In this document: in pieces, positions 1 through 6,165 of the stretch | How the letters are laid out: every line of letters starts with the position of its first letter | Position numbering within the stretch: the stretch's first letter is position 1 | Virus record (IMG/VR): IMGVR_UViG_3300009285_001876 | Span: 1-23,736 of that record | DNA: 23,736 nucleotides | Direction: 5' to 3' (one strand) | Source of the DNA: a virus | Position numbers and translations under genes: made by a program | Notes under the pieces: model-generated | The model's database searches: none | Told to the model about the DNA's origin: nothing | The model's input: only the letters and a program-made list of their open reading frames with translations

Positions 1-183
1 AGCATATACTTTACTCAAGAGAAGATGGAACATATGGGAATCCCAGAGGGGATTGTACCGGAAGGGGGCTGGTGGATTGGGTTCAAGATTTCTGATGAGG
101 CCGTTTTCAACCGGGTTGTATCTGGTGAATTGAAGATGTTTTCCATACAAGGGGAAGGGATCAGGGAAGAGGTGGTGGCCTGA
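1..183 (+). CDS. XkdF-like phage prohead protease, C-terminal end (partial)
   Basis: The first 60 codons are open from the window edge to a TGA at 181-183, so the 5' part lies outside. The readable tail contains GGWWIGFKISDEAVFNRVV, then SGELKMFSIQGEG, which matches the conserved C-terminal block of XkdF-type phage serine proteases (Peptidase_S78_2: a 'G-W-VG-K-D-vW-V-sGE-GFSI-G' pattern). These enzymes cleave scaffold and capsid precursors inside the prohead. The catalytic residues would lie upstream and cannot be checked. The stop overlaps the next start (TGATG, 181-185), as expected for a protease coupled to the scaffold gene. The identification rests on about 35 residues plus context. Confidence 0.75.
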   Translation, partial: SIYFTQEKMEHMGIPEGIVPEGGWWIGFKISDEAVFNRVVSGELKMFSIQGEGIREEVVA

Positions 184-1739
184 TGGCTAATAAGTTGATC
201 GCCACAAAAATCAAGCGCGTAGACTTAGTAGACCTGGGTGCCAACTTGGATATTAAGTCTGGACAAGGGGCTTACGTCACTTTATTCAAGAGCGCAACTC
301 AGAAGCAAGAGAATCCAGTTAAAACAGAGGGTGGGGTAGAGTACCCGGCCAGTGCTTACGCTTATACACCTGACCTGGAAAAACCGTCCACGTGGAAGCT
401 CCGCCTGTGGGAGGATAAGGACAAAAAGGAGACTGCCATTCAGGTGGGCCGGGCCGTGGCCGCTTTGGGGCCGTCCGGGTTCCGGGGGAACAAGGTGCAA
501 ATCCCCACGGAGGACCTACCCAAAGTGAAAGCCAAGGTGCTAGCAGCCTGGCGCCTGCAGCATCCGGATTCTGAGAAGGGGGACACCCCTTCCGCACTAA
601 AAAAGTCTGTTGACAAGGAGGGAAAGGTGGCTGACTTGCTGAAAAAGATGGTAACTGCTCTGGGCAAGGCTTTCAGTCTCTCAGAGGAGAAGGTCCAGGA
701 GTTTGAGAAGCAAATGGAAGTCATGGGGCACGAGGAGGGGGCCAAGCTTTTCTCTGACACTTTGGTGGACCGGAAGCGGGAAGAGAAGTACCAGGACGTT
801 TGTAGTGAGATCTGGGATTACACCTATGCTCTTCAAGCCGCTGTGCAGGACACATTGAAAGACGAGTCCGCTGACCGGGAGGGTATGATCCGGCAGTCCT
901 TATTGCAGTTCATGTCCACCATGGAGGGGGCACTGCCGGTTTGGATGACTGGGGAGCCTGTGACTAAGATCGGGAGAAAGATTTCCGGGGGCCGCTTGAC
1001 CCGGTTAAAGGCTATGAAAGATGAGTTGGAAAAGTTGATTGTGGAGGCCGAGGGGCCTCCGGCGGAAGGAACCACGAACAAGGAGGTCACGGTGACAAAA
1101 GAGGAGTTGGAGGAGTTGGAGAAGGCGCGGGCCAAAGCTGCTGATGAGGCAATTGCTCTGCAGGCCAAGCTGGGCAGTCTCCAGGCCAAGTACGACGCTC
1201 TGCTGGAGAGCCACGCGGCTATGAAGGAGAAGATGGGCAAGAGTGCCGCTGAGGCCGGGGATACTGAGGAATTGCTCAAGGATGCGGACCCGATGGTCAA
1301 AGCGGCTTTTGCCTCTCTGAAGGGGGACGTGGAGAGGTCAAGGGCTGAGGCTAAGACGGAGCGGGAAGCCCGTATTCAAAAGGAATTCGAGGGCAAGGCA
1401 GCGGGGTTGAAGAGCCTGCCCGGGATGGAGGCTTCTAAGTTGGCTGCCCTCTTGAAGAGCCTGTCCGAGAAGATCCTTCCCGAGGAGTTTATGTCATTGG
1501 ACGGGTTGCTCAAAGCTGCCTCTGAGGCCATCACCAGTGGGGCAATCTTCAAGGAGTTTGGATCTGTTGGAGATGGTCCTGTGGCCTCTGGGGCATTGGG
1601 CAAACTCAATAAGCTGGCTGAGGAAAAGGTGGAAAAGGGCTTGGCTAAAACTAAGCAGCAGGCCATGGCCTTGGTGGCAAAGGAAAACCCCACTCTGTAC
1701 CAGGAGTACAAGAAGGAGAACAGGCAGGTCGTTCAGTAA
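183..1739 (+). CDS. protease-associated / head scaffolding protein with coiled coil
   Basis: This 518-residue protein appears to have three parts. Residues about 8-35 (VDLVDLGAN ... LFK) resemble the short segment often found with XkdF-type proteases. Residues about 53-125 (YPASAYAYTPDLEKPSTWKL, then a basic helical stretch) resemble a small domain, DUF6582-like, seen in many phage head proteins. Residues about 149-518 are Lys/Glu/Ala-rich and helical, with a clear heptad-like coiled coil at about 301-350. An acidic/basic C-terminus with no cysteines and little beta structure is typical of internal scaffolds, which guide capsid assembly and are then removed by the protease. It lies between protease and cement/capsid genes. 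Two strong internal ribosome-binding sites could yield shorter scaffold forms (see 615-629 and 1080-1094). The scaffold role is inferred from composition and position. Confidence 0.75.
   Translation: MANKLIATKIKRVDLVDLGANLDIKSGQGAYVTLFKSATQKQENPVKTEGGVEYPASAYAYTPDLEKPSTWKLRLWEDKDKKETAIQVGRAVAALGPSGFRGNKVQIPTEDLPKVKAKVLAAWRLQHPDSEKGDTPSALKKSVDKEGKVADLLKKMVTALGKAFSLSEEKVQEFEKQMEVMGHEEGAKLFSDTLVDRKREEKYQDVCSEIWDYTYALQAAVQDTLKDESADREGMIRQSLLQFMSTMEGALPVWMTGEPVTKIGRKISGGRLTRLKAMKDELEKLIVEAEGPPAEGTTNKEVTVTKEELEELEKARAKAADEAIALQAKLGSLQAKYDALLESHAAMKEKMGKSAAEAGDTEELLKDADPMVKAAFASLKGDVERSRAEAKTEREARIQKEFEGKAAGLKSLPGMEASKLAALLKSLSEKILPEEFMSLDGLLKAASEAITSGAIFKEFGSVGDGPVASGALGKLNKLAEEKVEKGLAKTKQQAMALVAKENPTLYQEYKKENRQVVQ
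615..629 (+). promoter_or_regulatory. candidate internal ribosome-binding site and GTG start in the scaffold gene
   Basis: AAGGAGG at 615-621 lies 5 bases before an in-frame GTG at 627-629 (codon 149 of the 183-1739 gene). Initiation here would give a 370-residue product lacking the N-terminal domains and starting at the helical region. The surrounding codons (Lys-Glu-Gly-Lys) can produce such a motif by chance, so this is a candidate only. Confidence 0.4.
1080..1094 (+). promoter_or_regulatory. candidate internal ribosome-binding site and GTG start before the coiled coil
   Basis: AAGGAGGT at 1080-1087, a full-length Shine-Dalgarno match, lies 4 bases before an in-frame GTG at 1092-1094 (codon 304). 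The product would be 215 residues starting exactly at the coiled coil (TKEELEELEKAR), just after a Pro/Gly-rich linker (EGPPAEGTTN). That is a common size for a free-standing phage scaffold. AAG GAG GTC also simply encodes Lys-Glu-Val, so expression needs proof. Confidence 0.45.
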
Positions 1740-1803
1740 CACAGGCCTTGCTGGGCTGTGTAGGGCTTGATTTGATCCCAGTAGGAAGAGGAGGAGATAG
1801 CAG

Positions 1804-2193
1804 ATGGCTTTTGAGGTTCCTGGATTTGAGTTTGGCTGCTTGAACGCGGCCTCTGATCTGAGCGCAAAACAGTTCACTGCAGTAGTGGTGGACTCTGATG
1901 GGGAACTGGATTCCCCTGGCTCCGACGGGTTGATGATTGCCGGGGTCACACAGAATGACCCCACTTCCGGTAAGGCCGTGAAGGTGATGAAGTCAGGGAT
2001 CACAAAGATGGTGACCAACAACTCGGCAATCCTACGGGGCTCCAAGGTCATGGCTAAGGCCACCACTGGCCGTGCCGCCTTGGCTACCGGGACCAATATT
2101 GTGATTGGTACCGCCCTGGAAGCGAATGGGAGCAATAACGGGGCCTTAATTGCAGTGCTCCTGGATGGGCCGTCTCACAACGCCTTGGCCTAG
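1804..2193 (+). CDS. capsid cement/decoration protein (DUF2190-like)
   Basis: This 129-residue protein has the layout of DUF2190 capsid cement proteins: an N-terminal 'LS A-K-QF-AVVVDSDGELD' strand region, a central 'SDGLMIAGVTQNDPTSGKAV' segment, then 'SAILRGSKVMAKATTGRAAL' and a Gly/Ala-rich C-terminus ending in AVLLDG. Such proteins bind the outside of the capsid lattice and stabilise it after expansion. It lies directly upstream of the capsid block, the usual place. A strong GGAAGAGGAGGAG stretch ends about 6 bases before the ATG, in keeping with a product needed in hundreds of copies per virion. Family assignment is by pattern recognition. Confidence 0.8.
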   Translation: MAFEVPGFEFGCLNAASDLSAKQFTAVVVDSDGELDSPGSDGLMIAGVTQNDPTSGKAVKVMKSGITKMVTNNSAILRGSKVMAKATTGRAALATGTNIVIGTALEANGSNNGALIAVLLDGPSHNALA

Positions 2194-2228
2194 ACTGGGG
2201 ATTGAAGGAGAGAGGAGTTTAAGGTTCG

Positions 2229-2507
2229 TTGTTGATGAACCCTTCCACAGTACGGTTCCACGAGCTTCTAATCCGTCACCTTAAGGGTATGGTGAAAGCC
2301 TATGAGTTTTGGCTACGGGAGCAGCAAGGACAGTCTGTGGTAGGGATGGGAATTGAGGAGAAGCCGCACCTGGGCACTGCCTGGGACTCCGCTCCCTCTG
2401 ATGGGGCCGTAAAGGGGCCTGTCAGGGGCGCAGCCGCGTCAGTAGAGAGCACGTCACACCCCAAGTCGGTAACACAAACAGCAAATTCAGAACAAGGAGG
2501 GAATTGA
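2229..2507 (+). CDS. small hypothetical protein between cement and capsid genes
   Basis: A 92-residue protein I do not recognise. The first half (RFHELLIRHLKGMVKAYEFW) looks like one amphipathic helix; the second half is Gly/Ser/Ala/Pro-rich and probably unstructured. It may be a small head-assembly protein, but there is no motif to prove it. The start is uncertain: TTG at 2229 is 11 bases after AGAGGAG (2211-2217), while ATG at 2235 has only AAGG at 2221-2224. Its stop is 3 bases before the capsid start, and the capsid ribosome-binding site lies inside its last codons, so it is probably coupled to capsid translation. Confidence 0.55.
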   Translation: MLMNPSTVRFHELLIRHLKGMVKAYEFWLREQQGQSVVGMGIEEKPHLGTAWDSAPSDGAVKGPVRGAAASVESTSHPKSVTQTANSEQGGN

Positions 2508-2510
2508 CGA

Positions 2511-3476
2511 ATGCCTCAGCCTACTGCCGGTGATGTACATGTGGACGCCGTTTTGACAAACATTTCGGTGGCATTCATACAGGATCAGAAGATGTATGTT
2601 GCCACCAAGGTGTTCCCTGTCATTCCGGTGGACAAACAGTCCAACAAGTATTATTCATTTGACAAGAACGATTGGTTCCGTGACGAGGCCAAACCACGGG
2701 CTGATGCCACGGAGTCAGCTGGGTCAGGATACGGGCTTTCCACGGACACCTACTTCTGTGACCCGTATGCCATTCACAAGGACGTGGGTAATCAGGCCCG
2801 CAAGAACGCGGACCCGGGGGTTAACTTGGACGAAAGCGCCACCCGGTTTGTCACCGGGCGGATGCTTTTGCGCCAGGAAATCCAGTGGGTGACTGACTAT
2901 TTTGCCCTTGGGATCTGGGGAACGGACGTGGAGGGAGGAGCCGGGAACGACTTTACCCAGTGGAATGATTACGCGGACTCCGACCCCCTGGATGACTTCG
3001 AGGGTGGAAAGGAGCAGGTCCTCTCCACTACCGGTTATGAGGCCAACACCCTGGTGTTAGGTTATCAGGTGTGGCGTAAGCTGAAGCGCCACCCGGACTT
3101 GGTGGACTTGATCAAGTACACCGGGAGGGACTCTATCACCCCGGAGCTTTTGGCCAAGATCTTGGAGATTGACAATGTGTATGTGGCCAAGGCTGTAAAG
3201 GCCACCAACGCGGAAGGGGTCGCAGCGGCTTACGACTTCACACACGGCAAGAACGCCTTGTTGTGCTATGCTAACCCAAACCCTGGCCTCCTGGAACCGA
3301 GCGCCGGGTACATTTTCGCCTGGACCGCGTTGAGTGAGGGGCTGGGTGAGGCCATCGGAGTTTCCCAGTTCTACCTCAACAAGGAGAAGGCGGATCGGTT
3401 TGAAGCCGAGGCTGGTTGGGACAACAAGGTGGTGGCCTCTGATATGGGATACTTTTATTCGGGGGCCGTGGCCTAG
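2511..3476 (+). CDS. major capsid protein (HK97-fold)
   Basis: This 321-residue protein matches a recognisable family of phage major capsid proteins: 'DVHVDAVLTNISVAFIQDQK' at the N-terminus, 'KVFPVIPVDKQSNKYYSFDK' and 'DWFRDEAKPRADATESAG' (residues about 35-70), then 'NLDESATRFVTGRMLLRQEI'. The protein builds the icosahedral shell. It is well under the size of a capsid carrying its own delta domain, consistent with a separate upstream scaffold. AAGGAGG lies 7-8 bases before the ATG. It follows protease, scaffold and cement genes in canonical order. The absence of connector genes immediately downstream is unusual. Confidence 0.9.
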   Translation: MPQPTAGDVHVDAVLTNISVAFIQDQKMYVATKVFPVIPVDKQSNKYYSFDKNDWFRDEAKPRADATESAGSGYGLSTDTYFCDPYAIHKDVGNQARKNADPGVNLDESATRFVTGRMLLRQEIQWVTDYFALGIWGTDVEGGAGNDFTQWNDYADSDPLDDFEGGKEQVLSTTGYEANTLVLGYQVWRKLKRHPDLVDLIKYTGRDSITPELLAKILEIDNVYVAKAVKATNAEGVAAAYDFTHGKNALLCYANPNPGLLEPSAGYIFAWTALSEGLGEAIGVSQFYLNKEKADRFEAEAGWDNKVVASDMGYFYSGAVA

Positions 3477-3494
3477 TTTCCTTGGCTTTCACTC

Positions 3495-3525
3495 CCCTCC
3501 CCCTAAATTCGATCAGTGGGGAGGG
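3495..3525 (+). other. GC-rich hairpin between capsid gene and next gene
   Basis: CCCTCCCC at 3495-3502 is perfectly complementary to GGGGAGGG at 3518-3525, with a 15-base loop. No run of T follows, so it is not a standard intrinsic terminator. It could protect the capsid mRNA 3' end or tune the next gene: the left arm can also pair with the AGGGAGG ribosome-binding site at 3534-3540. The inverted repeat is seen; the role is inference. Confidence 0.4.
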
Positions 3526-3547
3526 CTCTGGATAGGGAGGGTTGTCT

Positions 3548-3895
3548 GTGGCTTCTGAGTTTTATGTGATACGGGCTTTTGATGGGAATCGGCGGTATGA
3601 GTCTGGGGAGGTGGTGGAGGCTTCCGGATTCCGGAACCTGCGTAAGCTGATTGATCAGCGGTACTTGAGGCCGGTTGACCCAATAGTCCACCTGCCCGAG
3701 GGCGGTAAGGAGCAGAATCGGGTTTTGAGGGACTTGGATGAAGATGATCTTTCCGGCAACGGATTGGACGATGAAGAGGATGCAGTGAGCGCAAGCGTTG
3801 CGGCGGCATCCAAGCTTCAACAGCAGAAGACATTGCCTCCCCGCTGCCGGGTGGCCCACAGGAAGCCGGTCTCAGCAAGGAGAATGGAGGAGTAA
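3548..3895 (+). CDS. hypothetical small head protein
   Basis: A 115-residue protein with 'FYVIRAFDGNRRYESGEVVE' and 'FRNLRKLIDQRYLRP' near the N-terminus. This compact fold is seen in small phage proteins beside capsid genes. The C-terminal half is acidic, then Ala/Lys/Arg-rich, and probably disordered. I chose GTG at 3548 because AGGGAGG (3534-3540) is 7 bases upstream; an in-frame TTG at 3542 is only 1 base from that motif. The stop TAA overlaps the next ATG (TAATG, 3893-3897). It may be a head-completion or decoration factor, but there is no decisive motif. Confidence 0.6.
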   Translation: MASEFYVIRAFDGNRRYESGEVVEASGFRNLRKLIDQRYLRPVDPIVHLPEGGKEQNRVLRDLDEDDLSGNGLDDEEDAVSASVAAASKLQQQKTLPPRCRVAHRKPVSARRMEE

Positions 3896-4119
3896 TGGCA
3901 GGTTTTTACAATCTGTTGACTAGACACTTTGCCAAATTGGGTGGGATAACCTTCCTGGACGGGGTGCACATATTCTCACACGCTGGGATTCCCACAAATG
4001 GGGCCTCTGGGACTATGGCGGGCAAAGCTGCTAAGGGTTCCTTGTGTATAGATTCATTAAACGCGGCTTTGTATCAGAACACAGGGACAAAAGCCTCCCC
4101 GACTTGGACAGAGAGATAA
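3895..4119 (+). CDS. small virion protein with a fibre-type 'KGSL..D..N..LYQNTGTKASPTW' motif
   Basis: A 74-residue protein whose C-terminal half reads KAAKGSLCIDSLNAALYQNT and then GTKASPTWTER. This 'GSLY-D--N--LY-NTGT-ASPTWT' pattern is common in phage head-fibre and tail-fibre proteins, where it makes short beta repeats. It starts on the stop of the previous gene and GGAGG sits just before the ATG, so it is probably co-translated. The likely role is a small capsid-surface or fibre-base component (inference). It is too short to fold as a full fibre alone and may act with the beta-helix protein encoded next. Confidence 0.6.
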   Translation: MAGFYNLLTRHFAKLGGITFLDGVHIFSHAGIPTNGASGTMAGKAAKGSLCIDSLNAALYQNTGTKASPTWTER

Positions 4120-4195
4120 GGGGGATTGACTCTTTCTTGCGCTGGAGGCTGAAGAGCCAGTAGCCAACAATGGCTAAAAAGGAGAAGAGCAAAAA

Positions 4196-5059
4196 ATGGG
4201 AAACAGGATTACAAAAGGTCAAGCGTACTTTGGGGCTCTGTGGGTTGGGGGGAATCGAGTCTACGGGGACGGCAGGCCCGTATGGAAAAACAGGCGGTAC
4301 GTTGACCCGGCAGCCGTAACAGGGTCTGGGAAGTCCTGGAAAACAGCTTACACCACAATTCAGGCCGCTGTGAATGCGGCTGTGGCCGGGGATCTGCTCT
4401 CCATTGCTCCTGGGGAGTACGATGAGGTGGTGACCCTGGCGGCTGCTGATGTGAAGATTGGAATGGAAGCAGTAGGTGGCCCAGGGTCTGTATATATCAA
4501 GCCCTCCGCAGCGGACTCCATTGCCTTGACAAACAACGGCAGCGATAACTACTTTATCAACATCGGCATGGAAGGCAACGGGACTGGAGGTGGGTTCCTG
4601 AACAGCGGACTCCGCTGCCGCACCTTTGGAGGAAAGTATGAGGGTGGGGCTTTTGGGGCCAAGATCCGACCGAATGACACTTTGAGTATCGATGCCTCTG
4701 ACCTGATTATGTTTGACCCGGAGTTCTGTTGGGCAGACTCCGGGCTGATCCTCACCGGGTCTGTGAGCCAAAACCTGACCCAGCCCAGAATCATTGGTGG
4801 GAGGTTCCACAACAACGCCGACGCTCACATCAGTGATGGGGTAGGGGCGGACGCCTGGGTGGTGGACGCTCACATCGACGAAGCCAGGTTCCTGCGGAAC
4901 GAGGACGGAGCAACGCCTACTGTGTTTGTGGACCTCAACAAGGCAAACGATAACGGGCAGTTGGTGTCTTGTCGGTATTCAGTGACGGCGGCGGGGCTGG
5001 CCGCTTTGCTTACCCTGGCTGCTGGAGTCCTGAACGTAGATGCGAGGACCGCAGCGTAA
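4196..5059 (+). CDS. right-handed beta-helix (pectate-lyase-like) protein in the head region
   Basis: This 287-residue protein contains 'TGSGKSWKTAYTTIQAAVNA' and 'AVAGDLLSIAPGEYDEVVTL' (residues about 41-82). This is the entry motif of right-handed beta-helix phage and bacterial proteins: G-G-sW-tA--tIq-Al-aA--GD-I-vapG-Y-E. Repeated short strands follow (VYIKPSAADSIALTNNGSDN, LRCRTFGGKYEGG). Such folds form trimeric spikes or bind and cleave glycans. No signal peptide is visible. Its position after the capsid gene suggests a capsid-attached fibre or decoration rather than the tail spike, which is encoded near the 3' end. The start ATG has GGAGAAG about 8 bases upstream. No catalytic residues can be assigned. 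Confidence 0.75.
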   Translation: MGNRITKGQAYFGALWVGGNRVYGDGRPVWKNRRYVDPAAVTGSGKSWKTAYTTIQAAVNAAVAGDLLSIAPGEYDEVVTLAAADVKIGMEAVGGPGSVYIKPSAADSIALTNNGSDNYFINIGMEGNGTGGGFLNSGLRCRTFGGKYEGGAFGAKIRPNDTLSIDASDLIMFDPEFCWADSGLILTGSVSQNLTQPRIIGGRFHNNADAHISDGVGADAWVVDAHIDEARFLRNEDGATPTVFVDLNKANDNGQLVSCRYSVTAAGLAALLTLAAGVLNVDARTAA

Positions 5060-5071
5060 GGAATAGGGCCT

Positions 5072-5347
5072 ATGTCCTGGGAGGAGGTTGGGTTTTGGAA
5101 AGCTATGCTGGGGTGGCTGGAAGATCCGGTGCGACGTTGGCACATGGTGACACGGATCTTAGAGACTGCCGCCCCGGCATGGCTAGCCTTGCACTTCTTT
5201 TGGAAGAGGCTCCCGACTTGGGTTGTGGTTGCGTTGATCCTCTTGGGGGAGTTTTTGTTATATGAGTTCCTTCTGGAGCCACGCATGGGGGCTGGGCCGT
5301 ACTGGGAACGGGGGCCACGGGACTTTGAAACATTTGTTGTGCCATAA
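5072..5347 (+). CDS. small predicted membrane protein
   Basis: A 91-residue protein with one strong hydrophobic segment at about residues 47-67 (TWVVVALILLGEFLLYEFLL) after a Trp/Arg-rich amphipathic region, and a soluble C-terminus (PRMGAGPYWERGPRDFETF). AAGGAA lies about 8 bases before the ATG. No family is recognised. It begins the accessory block of small membrane and exported proteins. It could be a membrane-active accessory or a lysis-related factor, but the sequence alone does not show this. Confidence 0.6.
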   Translation: MSWEEVGFWKAMLGWLEDPVRRWHMVTRILETAAPAWLALHFFWKRLPTWVVVALILLGEFLLYEFLLEPRMGAGPYWERGPRDFETFVVP

Positions 5348-5361
5348 GTAAGGGAGTGGCT

Positions 5362-5763
5362 ATGAAAAAGTTTCTGATCTTGCTAGTTGCTCTTCTGATT
5401 GGCTTTGGAGGTCCCTCTCTATCTTGGTCTCAATCTCCTGGGGTGGTTTGTAGCGGGATCTCAGCGCAGCTTGCCCCGTATGACTCAGAGAAGGTCACTG
5501 TGGCAGACTCCGCGATCGGGTTCACTTCGGCAAAGATCAGCCCGGCCACCGGCAACATAGCCGTCCTGGCCGTTGTGGTAACGGAGACCTCCTCAATCCG
5601 GTACTTGGATACGGGAGTGAATCCAACTGCTACAGATGGAGTCCCAGTGGACGCGGGTGGGGTGGTGCCGGTGTGTGGTCGTACAGCAGTAACCCAGTTC
5701 CGTATGATTCGCTCAGGGGCTGTCTCGGCCACGGCTCAAATCATCTACTACCGGGCTCGTTAG
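5362..5763 (+). CDS. exported small protein with signal peptide
   Basis: The product begins MKKFLILLVALLIGFGG, then PSLSWSQSPG: a typical Sec signal peptide with cleavage likely near residues 24-26. The mature part (about 107 residues) is Ala/Val/Ser/Thr-rich and beta-like, with two cysteines (VVCSG and PVCGR) that could form a disulphide in the periplasm. I chose ATG 5362, 7 bases after AAGGGAG; a GTG at 5356 would place the start inside that motif. The signal peptide resembles that of the gene at 6166, and the two may work together. No family is recognised. Secretion is unusual for a gene in a virion operon. Confidence 0.65.
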   Translation: MKKFLILLVALLIGFGGPSLSWSQSPGVVCSGISAQLAPYDSEKVTVADSAIGFTSAKISPATGNIAVLAVVVTETSSIRYLDTGVNPTATDGVPVDAGGVVPVCGRTAVTQFRMIRSGAVSATAQIIYYRAR

Positions 5764-5782
5764 TGATGGGAGGGAAGGGGAG

Positions 5783-6136
5783 ATGGCGGATAGTTTCGAG
5801 GAGTACCAAAAGCGCCTGTCTGAACTGAAAGAGATGTTCTCCAAAGAGAAGGTCCTGCCTGTTGAGTTTCTGCTGAACCCTGCCGGAGAAAGATGTAAAA
5901 TTATTGTGGATGGGGAAGACATCTCCCGGTTTGTCACTGGAATAAAGATTGAGGCCAGCATCGGGGAACTCACTAGGATGACTGTTGAGTTCGTCAACTT
6001 GGGCATTGTTGTATCTGGAACTGGCCTGGTGGCTTACGTTGAGAAAACTGCGGTTGGGTCTGAAGCCAGATCGCATATTCCGGTGTTTGTTGAATTGGAT
6101 GGGGAGAAGGTCTCCGGAAAAGGGTTAGGATCATGA
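5783..6136 (+). CDS. hypothetical protein with 'DGEDISRFVTGIKIEASIGE' domain
   Basis: A 117-residue protein. After an N-terminal helix (SFEEYQKRLSELKEMF) it has RCKIIVDGEDISRFVTGIKI, then EASIGELTRMTVEFVN. This beta-strand pattern ('v-i-vdGeDIs-v-g--i-a--g--t-v-lef') recurs in small phage and mobile-element proteins of unknown role. It has no signal peptide, unlike the genes on either side. A GGGAGGGAAGGGGAG stretch precedes the ATG. I do not know the function. Confidence 0.6.
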   Translation: MADSFEEYQKRLSELKEMFSKEKVLPVEFLLNPAGERCKIIVDGEDISRFVTGIKIEASIGELTRMTVEFVNLGIVVSGTGLVAYVEKTAVGSEARSHIPVFVELDGEKVSGKGLGS

Positions 6137-6165
6137 TAGTGCTGGTGGAATAGGAGAAAGGAAAA

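Noticed and set aside
1494-2135. 213-codon open frame on the minus strand
   Set aside because: Antisense to the scaffold end and cement gene; no recognisable domain and would break the single-direction operon.
4170-4322. Short ATG frame just before and into the beta-helix gene
   Set aside because: It overlaps the ribosome-binding site and first part of the beta-helix gene in another frame, has no own ribosome-binding site and no motif.
4031-4873. 280-codon open frame on the minus strand
   Set aside because: Antisense to the beta-helix gene, which has a recognisable motif and ribosome-binding site; no motif in the minus frame.
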